Positions 7,527 to 16,174 are shown, counted from the first letter of the stretch. The stretch is DNA of 64,000 bases from Bacillus_AB infantis_C (GCF_050107595.1 NZ_JBNILH010000003.1:434001-498000), one strand, 5' to 3'. The notes: generated from the letters alone by a model not told the origin. Translations and numbers: made by a program.

Positions 7527-8264
7527 TTACACTTTCAATGTCCTTTTCAAAAATTCCCTTGTCCGCTCCTGCTCAGGGTTGTTGAAGATCTGTTCGGGAC
7601 TGCCTTCTTCTGCGATGACGCCTTTGTCCATGAAGACGACGCGGTCGGATACTTCTTTCGCGAATTCCATTTCGTGGGTAACGATCAGCATCGTTTGGCC
7701 GGAACCGGCCAGTTCCTTCATGACTTTCAGGACTTCCCCTACCATCTCTGGGTCAAGAGCCGATGTCGGCTCATCGAACAGCATCACATCAGGCTCCATG
7801 GATAGTGCCCTCGCAATGGCGACGCGCTGCTTCTGGCCGCCTGAAAGCTGCTTCGGCTTGGCATTGATATATTGATCCATGCCCACCACTTTCAAATACT
7901 TCATGGCGACTTTCTCCGCCTCTTCCTTAGAGCGCTTCAGCACCTTGACCTGGCCAACCACACAATTGTTCAGGACATTATGATTATTGAAGAGGTTAAA
8001 CTGCTGGAACACCATCCCTAAGTTCTGGCGGTAAGCAAAAATATCATGCTTGTCGTCAAGGATATTTTCGCCATTATAGATGATCTGGCCGCCGCTCGGT
8101 TTTTCCAAAAGATTGATGCAGCGAAGAAGGGTCGATTTCCCGGAGCCAGAGGAACCAATGATCGTGACCACCTCTCCTTTCTCTACTGAAAAATCGATGT
8201 CCTTCAATACTAAATTCGTGCCGAAGGATTTGCTTAAGTGCTGAACTTCAATGACTTTTTCCAT
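7527..8264 (-). CDS. Amino-acid ABC transporter ATP-binding protein (predicted lysine importer)
   Basis: A 245-residue ATPase of the GlnQ/HisP type. Walker A is GSSGSGKST (about 38-46), the signature motif LSGGQKQRVAIARAL, and Walker B VMLFDEPTSALDPEM, followed by the switch histidine in IVTHEM. It powers uptake with the permease 17 bp upstream and the binding protein before that. All three are transcribed together behind a lysine riboswitch, so lysine is the likely cargo. That is inference from the regulator; the ATPase itself does not show specificity. Confidence 0.92.
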   Translation of the reverse strand: MEKVIEVQHLSKSFGTNLVLKDIDFSVEKGEVVTIIGSSGSGKSTLLRCINLLEKPSGGQIIYNGENILDDKHDIFAYRQNLGMVFQQFNLFNNHNVLNNCVVGQVKVLKRSKEEAEKVAMKYLKVVGMDQYINAKPKQLSGGQKQRVAIARALSMEPDVMLFDEPTSALDPEMVGEVLKVMKELAGSGQTMLIVTHEMEFAKEVSDRVVFMDKGVIAEEGSPEQIFNNPEQERTREFLKRTLKV

Positions 8265-8281
8265 ACTCTCTCCCCCTTCCC

Positions 8282-9013
8282 TTACAGATTATTTTCACCT
8301 TTGCCCAGCAGATCGAAGTTGTCCGGGCCGTCTAATTTACGCTCGAAATAACGCAGAATCCTTGTGACAATGAAGGTCATGACAAAGTAAATGACACACG
8401 CCACAAAGAATGACTCAAAATATCTGAAATTATTCCCTGCGACCGATTTGGTCATAAAATATAATTCCGATACTGATATAACATTAAGGACAGATGTGTC
8501 CTTGATATTAATGACAAAATGGTTGCCTGTTGCCGGCAGTATATTGCGGATGACCTGCGGGAGCACAACATTCCACATCGTCTGATAATGGTTCATCCCA
8601 ATCGCCTGGGCTGCTTCGAACTGCCCTTTATCAATGGAGACGATCCCCCCGCGGACTATTTCGGCCATATAGGCCCCTGTATTGATCGATACAACAATGA
8701 TGGCTGCTGCCAGGACATTGATATCAACGCCAAATGCCAAGGCGGAACCATAGTAAATGACCATCGCCTGGACGATCATCGGTGTTCCGCGGAAAAATTC
8801 GATATATACCGATAGGATGAAATTGATCACCTTCAGCATGATTTTTCTTGGTCCCCGTTCTGGTGCAGGGATGGTCCGGACCACTCCTGCCAATAAGCCG
8901 ATGCCGGCGCCGATAATAGTTCCGATCAAGGAAATGAGCAGTGTGATCCCAGCTCCCCGAAGGAACATCGGCCAGTTTTCCGAAATGATTCTAACGATCC
9001 AATCGAAGCTCAT
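8282..9013 (-). CDS. Amino-acid ABC transporter permease (predicted lysine importer)
   Basis: A 243-residue HisM/GlnP-type permease starting MSFDWIVRIISENWPMFLRGAG. It has about five membrane segments and the conserved EFFRGTPMIVQ region, and the cytoplasmic EAA loop reads FEAAQAIGMNHYQTMWNVVLPQ (about 140-165). The ATG at 9013 has GAGGGGGAG upstream; the longer frame upstream lacks a site. It forms the membrane channel for the importer and probably acts as a homodimer. Confidence 0.92.
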   Translation of the reverse strand: MSFDWIVRIISENWPMFLRGAGITLLISLIGTIIGAGIGLLAGVVRTIPAPERGPRKIMLKVINFILSVYIEFFRGTPMIVQAMVIYYGSALAFGVDINVLAAAIIVVSINTGAYMAEIVRGGIVSIDKGQFEAAQAIGMNHYQTMWNVVLPQVIRNILPATGNHFVINIKDTSVLNVISVSELYFMTKSVAGNNFRYFESFFVACVIYFVMTFIVTRILRYFERKLDGPDNFDLLGKGENNL

Positions 9014-9077
9014 CTTTCTCCCCCTCGTATTCATCATAAAACCGACTGTAAAGCGTACAGCCGGTTCTATGTCTGTC

Positions 9078-9917
9078 TTATTGTGCTGCTGGTTGGTTCT
9101 GGATGGCTTCATCCATAATATTGGTGCGATCTTCTTCTGAAATGCCTTTTAAAATTTCGTTGATTTTCTCTGTCAGTTCACTGCCTTTTTCAAGTCCGAC
9201 AGCGATTGCTGTATCATCTTCGGAAGTTTCGAATCCTTCCTCAAAATCAACCATCGCAAAATTGTCATTGGCAGCAGAAGCACTGACTGCCTCAGGACGC
9301 TCAGACACGTATCCATCAATGATTCCGGATTCCAATGCAACCCTCATCGCAGGGAAATTGTCCATCGCTGTTTCTTTGGATACACCGTCAATCTGGTCGA
9401 TCACGGAATAATGGAATGTATTCAATTGAGCTGTGACTTTGGCTCCGTTAAAGTCCTTGAGGCTAGTGGCGTTCTCATATTTCCCGCCTTTTTTCACAAC
9501 CATAACCAGCTGGGAATTATAATAATTATCTGAGAAATCAATTGTCTCTTTGCGTTCTGCCGTTGGCGACATCCCTGCAATGATGGCATCGATCTTGCCT
9601 GACGTCAGTGCCGGCACAAGTCCGTCCCACTCTGTCTTCACGATTTCTAATTCCTTGCCAAGTCCGTCAGCGATTTTCTTGGCAATTTCAACATCATAGC
9701 CGCCCGCATATTCAGCAGAGCCTTTAATTTTCACACCGCCATTGGAATCATCTTTCTGCGTCCAGTTGAACGGAGCATAGCCTGCCTCCAGGCCGACCTT
9801 GAATGTTTCACTTTCTGATGAACCTGAATCTGAACCTGAACTGGTGCTTGATCCACAGCCGGCCAGCAAAAGTACCGCCGAAAGCATACTTACTAAAAAT
9901 AATGAAGCTTTTTTCAT
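9078..9917 (-). CDS. Amino-acid ABC transporter substrate-binding lipoprotein (predicted lysine-binding)
   Basis: A 279-residue binding protein with a lipoprotein signal (MKKASLFLVSMLSAVLLLAGC; lipidated Cys at about 21), then a Ser/Gly-rich linker. The SBP_bac_3 domain shows VGLEAGYAPFNW, GYDVEIAKKIADGLG, WDGLVPALTSGKIDAIIAGMS and ERKETIDFSDNYY. It sits outside the membrane and hands the amino acid to the permease. It is the first gene behind the lysine riboswitch, which points to lysine. GGGGGAG precedes the ATG. Confidence 0.92.
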   Translation of the reverse strand: MKKASLFLVSMLSAVLLLAGCGSSTSSGSDSGSSESETFKVGLEAGYAPFNWTQKDDSNGGVKIKGSAEYAGGYDVEIAKKIADGLGKELEIVKTEWDGLVPALTSGKIDAIIAGMSPTAERKETIDFSDNYYNSQLVMVVKKGGKYENATSLKDFNGAKVTAQLNTFHYSVIDQIDGVSKETAMDNFPAMRVALESGIIDGYVSERPEAVSASAANDNFAMVDFEEGFETSEDDTAIAVGLEKGSELTEKINEILKGISEEDRTNIMDEAIQNQPAAQ

Positions 9918-9957
9918 GTTTTCTCCCCCTATATTTGTATGATGAGAACAAAATAAA

Positions 9958-9984
9958 AACGACCTAAGATTAACTTAGGTCGTT
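9958..9984 (-). terminator. Riboswitch expression-platform terminator
   Basis: AACGACCTAAG pairs perfectly with CTTAGGTCGTT around a short loop and is followed on the minus strand by TTTATTTTG. It lies between the lysine aptamer and the start of the binding-protein gene, as expected for attenuation that stops transcription when lysine is bound. Confidence 0.88.
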
Positions 9985-10022
9985 ATATACATATGCCCAT
10001 AAGTCCTCTTTTTTTCCCTAAA

Positions 10023-10200
10023 TGAGATAGCACAACTCAATAAGCCGGGAAGCCCATTGAGACAGTCCTGCAGCTCTTAACTGCAGACCCAGCAGGCAAT
10101 ACTGAGATATATATGCCCGCTTCGGCGATATTTCCTTCTCCCTAGCATCATCGCTTCTCAAGCTCCGCTAAAGACTGTTAAACATCGCGCCTCTACCTCA
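10023..10200 (-). ncRNA. Lysine riboswitch (L box)
   Basis: On the minus strand the leader carries the L-box landmarks in order: TGAGGTAGAGGCGCGAT at the 5' side of P1, GGGAGAAGGAAAT, CGCCGAAGCGG, TGCTGGGTCTGC and the closing CTATCTCA. The outer helix P1 forms from TGAGGTAG (10193-10200) and CTATCTCA (10023-10030) with one G-T pair. A perfect terminator follows at 9958-9984. Lysine binding should favour the terminator and shut off the ABC importer downstream. Confidence 0.93.
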
Positions 10201-10235
10201 CTAGCAAAGTGAGGTCTTATTCAATTTTCTCTAAT

Positions 10236-10264
10236 AGTCTACAACTATATAAATAATCTGTCAA
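10236..10264 (-). promoter_or_regulatory. Sigma-A promoter of the lysine riboswitch transcript
   Basis: TTGACA (10264-10259), a 17-bp spacer and TAGACT (10241-10236) on the minus strand. This places the RNA start about 30 bases before the aptamer. Confidence 0.75.
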
Positions 10265-10310
10265 TCCTTCGTCCTGGGCATTATGTCAGGTATGATTTTC
10301 CTAGGTAAGA

Positions 10311-11201
10311 TTAGTCTAAGTCTTCGATTGAATCGGCTTCTACATAAGAAGGAACAACAAGTCCTGTTTTAGCACCTTCTAGGTTTTCACCAAGACGTTC
10401 CATATCGTCACCATACTGATCCAGATAATCTTTATGTGTCAGCGGAAGCCAGCCTGAAACGGTCGCATCCGCATCGCCATTGGCAACAGCCGTGAACATT
10501 GGGCCTGCATCTAATTGAACCATTTCTACATTATAGCCGATGCTTTCCAGCACTTTCGCTACAACATTCGTGCTTGCAATCTCGGAATCCCAGGCTACAT
10601 AAGAAAGTGAGATGTCTTCCCCGCTTACTTCATCTGCGCCGTTTGTCCACTCGGCTACTTTATCGCTATTGTCTTTCACCCATGTTTCGGCAGCTTCGGC
10701 AGGGTCTGTCCCTTCCTGGATCGCAACCATAACTTCACCGATGTCGTCATTTGTCCAGAAAAATTGGTCAAGCACCTTGTAGGCACTTGGCTGGTCTTCT
10801 TCCAGGCCTTTGCGTGTGAAGGTTTCGATTTTCTCTGCTTCACCGTAGATCCCTTTAGGGTCTTCCAAATATTTAAGATCATATTTAGCGAACATCCAGT
10901 GCGGCGTCCAGCCAGTTACGATGATAGGCTCTTCATCTTTGATGGCATTGTCCAGCTCAGCAGCCATAGCAGCCGAAGAAGATTCAACCAGTGTATAGTC
11001 TTTCAAATTATCATACTCTTCCAATGCTTTATTGGTTGCCGACATGATTCCGGCACCAGGCTCGATGCCAGTGATTTTGTAATCCACTCCATCACCGATC
11101 GTGCTGCCTTCCTTTGAATCTTCAGAATCATTACCGCAGGCAGCCAATCCGACAGACAATGCAAGGATTGAAGCCAACCCAGCCATACGCAATTTTTTCA
11201 T
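10311..11201 (-). CDS. opuAC: Glycine betaine ABC transporter binding lipoprotein
   Basis: A 296-residue lipoprotein (signal up to GLAAC, Cys about 22) of the OpuAC/ProX type. Visible features are YKITGIEPGAGIMSATNKAL, IIVTGWTPHWMFAKYDLKYLEDPK and SGWLPLTHKDYL. The tryptophans in the GWTPHW and SGWLPL stretches fit the aromatic cage that holds the trimethylammonium group. It delivers glycine betaine (or proline betaine) to the permease for osmoprotection. It is the last gene of the opuAA-opuAB-opuAC operon, 15 bp after opuAB. No clear terminator follows it. Confidence 0.92.
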   Translation of the reverse strand: MKKLRMAGLASILALSVGLAACGNDSEDSKEGSTIGDGVDYKITGIEPGAGIMSATNKALEEYDNLKDYTLVESSSAAMAAELDNAIKDEEPIIVTGWTPHWMFAKYDLKYLEDPKGIYGEAEKIETFTRKGLEEDQPSAYKVLDQFFWTNDDIGEVMVAIQEGTDPAEAAETWVKDNSDKVAEWTNGADEVSGEDISLSYVAWDSEIASTNVVAKVLESIGYNVEMVQLDAGPMFTAVANGDADATVSGWLPLTHKDYLDQYGDDMERLGENLEGAKTGLVVPSYVEADSIEDLD

Positions 11202-11216
11202 TGTATTTCTTCCCCC

Positions 11217-12050
11217 TTAGTTTTTAGTGATTCTTATATTTTGAGAAATCCGGTCAAGCACGATCGCCAGTATGACGATGGCAAGACCAGCTTCAAAACC
11301 TGTACCGACTTTCAGTTGAGTCACGGCACGGTACACATCTGCACCCAGTCCCGGCGCACCTACAAGGGATGCGATAACAACCATGGATAAAGCAAGCATG
11401 ATGCTTTGGTTGATTCCAGCCATGATAGTGTTCATTGCCAATGGCAGCTGAACCTTGAATAATTTCTGGCTTGGCGTTGAGCCAAACGCGTCAGATGCTT
11501 CTACAAGATCCTCCGGTACCTGGCGGATCCCGAGATTGGTCAATCGAATTGTCGGCGGCATCGAGAAGATGACAGAAGCGATGATACCCGGTACAACCCC
11601 AATCCCGAAGAAAATGATGGCCGGGATCAAATAAACAAAGGCCGGCATCGTCTGCATAAAGTCAAGGATCGGAGTAAGGATGCTTTGCGCACGATCGCTT
11701 TGTGAAATCCATATTCCAATAGGTATTCCGATGATGATCGATATAATGACCGACGCCAGGACAAGGGCAAGCGTATCGATCGTCCCATCCCAATAGCCGA
11801 GATTATCAATCAGCAATAATCCTATAGCGGTAAATAATGCTACCGTCCAGCGGCTTACCCACCAGGCCAATCCTGCAAAAATCAAAATCAGCAGCAGCGC
11901 CGGGATCGATTCCAATACCATGACAAAGAACTCAACAACTGCTCCAATTCCATCTGTCAGGATGTCAAAGAAAGGGCCCAGAATGTCTTTGATCCAGCTG
12001 ACTGCACTATCCACCCAGCTGGCTAACGGAAGCTTCGGCAAAAATGTCAT
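11217..12050 (-). CDS. opuAB: Glycine betaine ABC transporter permease
   Basis: A 277-residue permease starting MTFLPKLPLASWVDSAVSWIKD with six or so membrane segments. The EAA loop is LVEASDAFGSTPSQKLFKVQLPLAM (about 180-205). This is OpuAB/ProW. It forms the transmembrane pore of the osmoprotectant importer. The start overlaps the end of opuAA by four bases, so the two are translationally coupled. Confidence 0.93.
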   Translation of the reverse strand: MTFLPKLPLASWVDSAVSWIKDILGPFFDILTDGIGAVVEFFVMVLESIPALLLILIFAGLAWWVSRWTVALFTAIGLLLIDNLGYWDGTIDTLALVLASVIISIIIGIPIGIWISQSDRAQSILTPILDFMQTMPAFVYLIPAIIFFGIGVVPGIIASVIFSMPPTIRLTNLGIRQVPEDLVEASDAFGSTPSQKLFKVQLPLAMNTIMAGINQSIMLALSMVVIASLVGAPGLGADVYRAVTQLKVGTGFEAGLAIVILAIVLDRISQNIRITKN

Positions 12051-13273
12051 ATGCTTTCCACCTCATTTCCTTTAACCTCTGCATTCAGATCAGACTCCAG
12101 CCCTGCAAGTGCACCAAGGACAGCGCCCCTTACAATGACTCCCTTGAGCCTTCCTTCCTCGTTAATGACAGGCAGCGGCAGTACTGCCGTAGCCACCTGC
12201 TCGAACAAGTCTACGAGAAGGGTCTCCGGTTTAATGGAATCTAGATCAGTAATGAGGATTTCTTCAAGGGGCTGCTGATTCTTGACCGCAGCTGACGCAG
12301 CTTCAATGGTAACGGCGCCGAGGAGCTTCTGCTTGCTGTCGACAACGAACAGATGGGATATCCCTTCATTCTTCATGACCTTTACAGCCACACGCGGGCC
12401 GCGGTCTATGCGCACCATTTCAGGGCGTTTCATGACATGCTCTGCCGTCAGGACCTTCGATAGGTCAACGTCTTCAACAAACCGCTCCACATATTCATTG
12501 GCAGGGTTTGTCATGATTTCCTCAGGTGTCCCGATCTGGACGATGTTCCCATCCTTCATCAGGGCAATCCGGTCGCCGATGCGGAGGGCTTCATCAAGAT
12601 CATGGGTGATGAAGACAATTGTTTTTTCCATCTTTTCCTGCAGTTCAAGCAATTCGTTCTGCATATCTTTGCGGATCAATGGATCGAGCGCACTGAACGC
12701 TTCATCCATCAGCAGGATGTCAGGGTCATTTGCAAGGGCGCGCGCCAGGCCGACACGCTGCTGCATACCGCCGCTCAGTTCGCTCGGATAGCTGTTTTCA
12801 TACCCTTTAAGGCCGACAAGCTCTAATGACTCTATTGCCTTTTGTCTGCACGCAGATTTTTCTGCTCCTTGGATTTCAAGGCCGTATTCAGTATTTTCGA
12901 GAACAGTTCGGTGAGGGAATAATGCGAAGCGTTGGAATACCATGCTCAGTTTCTTCCGTCTTACTTCCCGCAGCTCTTGGGGATTGAGCTTAACGATGTT
13001 CTTTCCATCAATATGTACTTCTCCATCGGTTGGATCGATCAGCCGATTCAGCATCCTGACCAATGTGGATTTTCCGCTCCCGGATAATCCCATGATGACG
13101 AATATTTCCCCGGCATACACATCAAAGCTCGCTTTATTGACTCCGACGGTCATCCCGGTCTTTTCGAGTATCTCCCGCTTTGATTTCCCCTCATTCAGGA
13201 GCCTGACTCCTTGACGGGGCGATTTACCAAAGACTTTCGTAACGTTTTGGACGCTTATTTTCTTTTCAGCCAT
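12047..13273 (-). CDS. opuAA: Glycine betaine ABC transporter ATP-binding protein with CBS domains
   Basis: A 408-residue ATPase. Walker A is GLSGSGKST (about 62-70), the signature LSGGMQQRVGLARAL and Walker B ILLMDEAFSALDP. After residue about 280 two CBS motifs follow (VMKRPEMVRIDRGP... and ITDLDSIKPETLLVDLF...). In OpuA transporters these CBS domains sense ionic strength and gate uptake. It is the first gene of the operon, behind a TTGTTA-N18-TATACT promoter and near a 20-bp palindrome next to gbsR. Confidence 0.93.
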   Translation of the reverse strand: MAEKKISVQNVTKVFGKSPRQGVRLLNEGKSKREILEKTGMTVGVNKASFDVYAGEIFVIMGLSGSGKSTLVRMLNRLIDPTDGEVHIDGKNIVKLNPQELREVRRKKLSMVFQRFALFPHRTVLENTEYGLEIQGAEKSACRQKAIESLELVGLKGYENSYPSELSGGMQQRVGLARALANDPDILLMDEAFSALDPLIRKDMQNELLELQEKMEKTIVFITHDLDEALRIGDRIALMKDGNIVQIGTPEEIMTNPANEYVERFVEDVDLSKVLTAEHVMKRPEMVRIDRGPRVAVKVMKNEGISHLFVVDSKQKLLGAVTIEAASAAVKNQQPLEEILITDLDSIKPETLLVDLFEQVATAVLPLPVINEEGRLKGVIVRGAVLGALAGLESDLNAEVKGNEVESI

Positions 13274-13347
13274 AAATCCACCTCTAACCTTTGTTTATAC
13301 ATGACGATTTCTGTCGAATTGAACTGTTTTTTTCAGCGTACTTAAAA

Positions 13348-13377
13348 AGTATAAGGGACTTTAGTTGGATGTAACAA
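13348..13377 (-). promoter_or_regulatory. Candidate promoter of the opuA operon
   Basis: TTGTTA (13377-13372), 18 bp, TATACT (13353-13348) on the minus strand, about 75 bp before the opuAA start. Confidence 0.5.
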
Positions 13378-13411
13378 ACCTGTTAATCCATCAAATTCCA
13401 TCAATAAAGTT

Positions 13412-13431
13412 CGTACAGTTTAAACTGTACG
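13412..13431. promoter_or_regulatory. Perfect 20-bp palindrome, candidate GbsR operator
   Basis: CGTACAGTTTAAACTGTACG is a perfect inverted repeat in the gap between opuAA and gbsR, about 35 bp upstream of the opuA -35 box. GbsR/OpcR proteins are dimeric winged-helix repressors of osmoprotectant genes, so this is the best operator candidate here. The assignment is by position and symmetry. Confidence 0.6.
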
Positions 13432-13584
13432 TTCTAAATTATCTTATTCTTAGATTTCTTCTAATATGCTCCCTTTCTCGCTGCTTGCATTTGCTTTACT
13501 TTAGTGAATGCAAACTTTAAAATGAATCAAGATGAGAGGATTGGCAAATTCATTTCTCATTTGTGACTAGAATGGTGGTGTAGC

Positions 13585-14130
13585 ATGCATAACGAAGAAT
13601 TGGTCGCACAGGCACGGGAAAGAGTTATAGAAACTGTGGCGAGAAACATGCATTTATACGGGGTTACCCCCTCTATCGGGCGCATCTATGGAACCCTCTA
13701 TTTCGGAAAAAAACCTATGACATTGGACGAACTGAAGGAAGAGCTTGAAATGAGCAAAACCAGTATGTCCACTGGTGTCAGAACCCTGCTGGAATTGAAT
13801 ATGGTTGAAAAGGTCTGGCGAAAAGGAGAACGAAAAGATCTGTACCAGGTCAAAGGGGATTGGTACCAGGATTTCATCGATCGCTTTTGTACTCAATGGA
13901 GAAAAGGGACACAGATGAACCTGGCTGCCTCTCTTGCATCGCTCAAGGACCTGGAACAAGTCCTATCACATACAGAAGATGAAGAAACGGTTAATAAAGC
14001 CGAGAACGATCTCCAAAAGATCAATTATGCCATTGAATACTATACCTGGCTCGACAAAGTCATTGATCTTTTTGAATCAAGGGAGATCTTTGAACTGACA
14101 AAGTCTGAGGATGACAAAAAGGAAGAGTAG
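13585..14130 (+). CDS. gbsR: GbsR/OpcR-type transcriptional repressor of osmoprotectant genes
   Basis: A 181-residue winged-helix protein of the GbsR branch of the MarR superfamily. It shows RNMHLYGVTPSIGRIYGTLYF, then LTLDEL-like MTLDELKEELEMSKTSMSTGV (the recognition helix region, about 45-65), then RTLLELNMVEKVWRKGERKDLY. GbsR and its paralogue OpcR sense choline or act as repressors of betaine synthesis and uptake. Here it is divergent from opuA, so it probably controls this importer. Whether it corresponds to GbsR or OpcR cannot be decided. A strong terminator follows. Confidence 0.85.
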   Translation: MHNEELVAQARERVIETVARNMHLYGVTPSIGRIYGTLYFGKKPMTLDELKEELEMSKTSMSTGVRTLLELNMVEKVWRKGERKDLYQVKGDWYQDFIDRFCTQWRKGTQMNLAASLASLKDLEQVLSHTEDEETVNKAENDLQKINYAIEYYTWLDKVIDLFESREIFELTKSEDDKKEE

Positions 14131-14139
14131 ATGCTCTCC

Positions 14140-14178
14140 AAAAAGGTGCCTGCCCATTGATGGGACAGGCACCTTTTT
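14140..14178 (+). terminator. Terminator of gbsR
   Basis: AAAAAGGTGCCTGCCC and GGGACAGGCACCTTTTT form a long stem (one bulge) and the 3' side ends in TTTTTGTTTT. It works for gbsR and possibly also for the convergent TPR-like gene. Confidence 0.88.
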
Positions 14179-14212
14179 GTTTTAGGGGGAACAGGGGCAG
14201 GCACTGGCTGGC

Positions 14213-15604
14213 TCAAGCCCTTTTCTGGACCTGTATACACAGCTGGCGATAGGCGTCTGATTCGTAGTCCATTCCCTTTTCATGGTAGGTTTTAGCCAGC
14301 CATTGCAGAGGTCTCGGGTCAGCAGGCCTCAATTCCATTTCCCAGCTGAAGCATTCAACCGCTTTATCCAGCTGGCTCAGTTCAAAATACAGCTCCCCAA
14401 GCAGCTGCATATCGTCGGGATCTTCATAAAGCTTTTGCATCCTATCAATTTTTTCAACTATCGCGAGCCTCTCATGACTGTCTTTTAATGGCTTCAGCCA
14501 GTTTTGGATATAAGGCAGCTCATGAGTATTCAGCAGCGAGATGACAAACTTTTTAAGGAGATTGTCAGCTTTTTCAGGGAATCTGTTTATATATTGCCTG
14601 ATAAGGGGATACAGCATTTCAGGCTGCAAAGGCTGATTGTCCGGCTCCCACTCTTCCAGCATTTCCCCAATGGCGTATATCTGCGAATCATCCAGTTGAA
14701 AAGTATAGCTTTGCATCAGATTGAAGACTTTGTCAACTTCATGATTTTGTATATATTTTTCAAATACATCCTTTTGTAATGGAAGGAAGGCAGGCAATTG
14801 AAAAGATAAGGATTCTTGAATTTGGAGGGAATCTATTTCTGTATGCTGAGCAAGCAATTTTAAAAGATGGGCATAGCAGTCAGGTGATGGGGATGCTATG
14901 AGTTTGTGTATGGATAAGGCGATGAGGTCCATCCAGCGGGATTCTTTTTCCAGCCGGTCAATCAGCTGCTGGAAGCATTCTTCATCCTCTCTCTGGGAAT
15001 AGAGAGTCTTTTCTGCAAAGATGGGGTCTTTGGCAAACAGCTCTTCAGACTTTGCACTGTACAGCCAGGCATATTTGCTGAAGATCATGTCATTGCTGTG
15101 TGAAACAGCCAGACTTGTTTTTGGAGCAAATTCCATGATCAGACGGATCATCTGATATCCTGAAAAATAGTCTCCATTGCGGCGGTATTCATAATAGACG
15201 GATTTAATTTCATTGAACAGATCCCTTTTGGGTATCAGTGATTCGAAGAAGGTAAGGATAAGTGACTTTTCTTTGGGGGTATATTGCCTTTCCAGCTTTT
15301 TTAGCAGCTGATTAAAGCTGATGCACTGGCAAGGGTGATTCGAAGAAAGCAGTGTTTTGATAAACGGGTGGGGACTTTCGAAGACCATGCCTTTTTTGAA
15401 GGCGTGCTCAATGTAAGAATGGCGGCGGAGTTTGGCGGTTTTCAGCGCTGTAAGAAATTGATATTTATAAAAGATGAGATAATAGGCTTCATTTTTTTCA
15501 CTGAACGCTTCTATTACCTGGCCTTGCAGATAGAATGCAACCCGCTCTGCATTTAAACTGATCTGTTTTTTATGATCAAAAAGCAAGAATCGATCCTGGC
15601 TCAT
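14213..15604 (-). CDS. Uncharacterised helical repeat (TPR-like) protein
   Basis: A soluble 463-residue protein with no signal peptide or membrane segment. The last 60 residues fit a tetratricopeptide repeat pair: LLGELYFELSQLDKAVECFSWEMELRPADPRPLQWLAKTYHEKGMDYESDAY. The rest is helical and rich in Leu, Lys and aromatic residues without motifs I recognise. GGGGGA precedes the ATG. The function is unknown; a role as a protein-interaction scaffold is a guess from the repeats. Confidence 0.7.
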   Translation of the reverse strand: MSQDRFLLFDHKKQISLNAERVAFYLQGQVIEAFSEKNEAYYLIFYKYQFLTALKTAKLRRHSYIEHAFKKGMVFESPHPFIKTLLSSNHPCQCISFNQLLKKLERQYTPKEKSLILTFFESLIPKRDLFNEIKSVYYEYRRNGDYFSGYQMIRLIMEFAPKTSLAVSHSNDMIFSKYAWLYSAKSEELFAKDPIFAEKTLYSQREDEECFQQLIDRLEKESRWMDLIALSIHKLIASPSPDCYAHLLKLLAQHTEIDSLQIQESLSFQLPAFLPLQKDVFEKYIQNHEVDKVFNLMQSYTFQLDDSQIYAIGEMLEEWEPDNQPLQPEMLYPLIRQYINRFPEKADNLLKKFVISLLNTHELPYIQNWLKPLKDSHERLAIVEKIDRMQKLYEDPDDMQLLGELYFELSQLDKAVECFSWEMELRPADPRPLQWLAKTYHEKGMDYESDAYRQLCIQVQKRA

Positions 15605-15676
15605 GTCAAATCCCCCTTATTTCTGCTAAAATTTTTGGGTATGTTTCATTTGTAAAAAATAACTTATATCAGTATT

Positions 15677-15903
15677 TTAGCATATATACCCGCCACACCC
15701 TAATCCCCGGGCTCTGGCATACAAGCGCCTTCTCCTTGCCTGGCATTCTGCCCTGCCCGTGATTTCCTCAATCTTTGCTGCTATTTCCTTCTCCCAGGCT
15801 GGAGAACATATCGCCAGGGTGTCCACTGCCATTCTTGCTGGATGCAGCAGATGATTGGTGAATACATAGGTGCTGCACCTCTCTGCATAGAAGCAAAATA
15901 AAA
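15677..15903 (-). other. Open frame without start, possible gene remnant
   Basis: On the minus strand about 70 codons are open, reading through HPARMAVDTLAICSPAWEK, then EIAAKIEEITGRAECQARRR to a TAA at 15677. It has no ribosome binding site and begins inside the left terminator copy. Composition looks protein-like but I recognise no family. No other gene is seen between 15605 and 15892. Confidence 0.25.
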
Positions 15904-15919
15904 ACCTGCAGTGAAGGTT
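15893..15919 (-). terminator. Terminator hairpin with T-run, distal copy
   Basis: AACCTTCACTGCAGGTT followed on the minus strand by TTTATTTTG. The same 17-bp hairpin occurs without a T-run at 16175-16191, on the other side of the 53-bp array. Confidence 0.65.
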
Positions 15920-15921
15920 AT

Positions 15922-16174
15922 GAGTGTGGAGAAAAAAGGGAAGTCATGTATTCCAACAGGCTCCTGGGATACATGAGTGTGGGGAAAAAGAGAAGTCATG
16001 TATCCCAACAGGCTCCTGGGATACATGAGTCTGGGGTAAAAAGGGGAGTCATGTATCCCAACAGGCTCCTGGGATACATGAGTGTGGAGAAAAAAGGGGA
16101 GTCATGTATCCCAACAGGCTCCTGGGATACATGAGTCTGGGGTAAAAAGGGAAGTCATGTATCCCAACAGGCTC
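15922..16174. repeat. Tandem array, 53-bp unit, nearly five copies, each with an 11-bp perfect hairpin
   Basis: GTCATGTAT begins at 15943, 15995, 16048, 16101 and 16154 (52, 53, 53, 53 bp apart). From the second unit on, each complete unit holds CATGTATCCCA, nine bases, TGGGATACATG, a perfect inverted repeat, and a variable purine-rich spacer. Spacers alternate between GTGTGG...AAAAA and GTCTGGGGTAAAAA types. The first copy has one change in the left arm (TATTCC) and the last lacks the right arm. It lies in the 3' untranslated part of the secreted beta-helix gene. Confidence 0.95.

Noticed and set aside
7257..7805. A CcdA fusion protein of 182 residues
   Set aside because: The frame leaves ccdA at 7467, crosses the palindrome and then runs antisense through the ABC ATPase gene; it is not a real fusion.
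15946..16134. A 62-codon plus-strand gene over the 53-bp array
   Set aside because: The frame is open only because the repeat lacks stops in that phase; no ribosome binding site and the peptide is itself a repeat artefact.
15922..16174. CRISPR array
   Set aside because: The variable parts are near-identical spacers rather than unique sequences, the unit contains its own long inverted repeat, and there are no cas genes.
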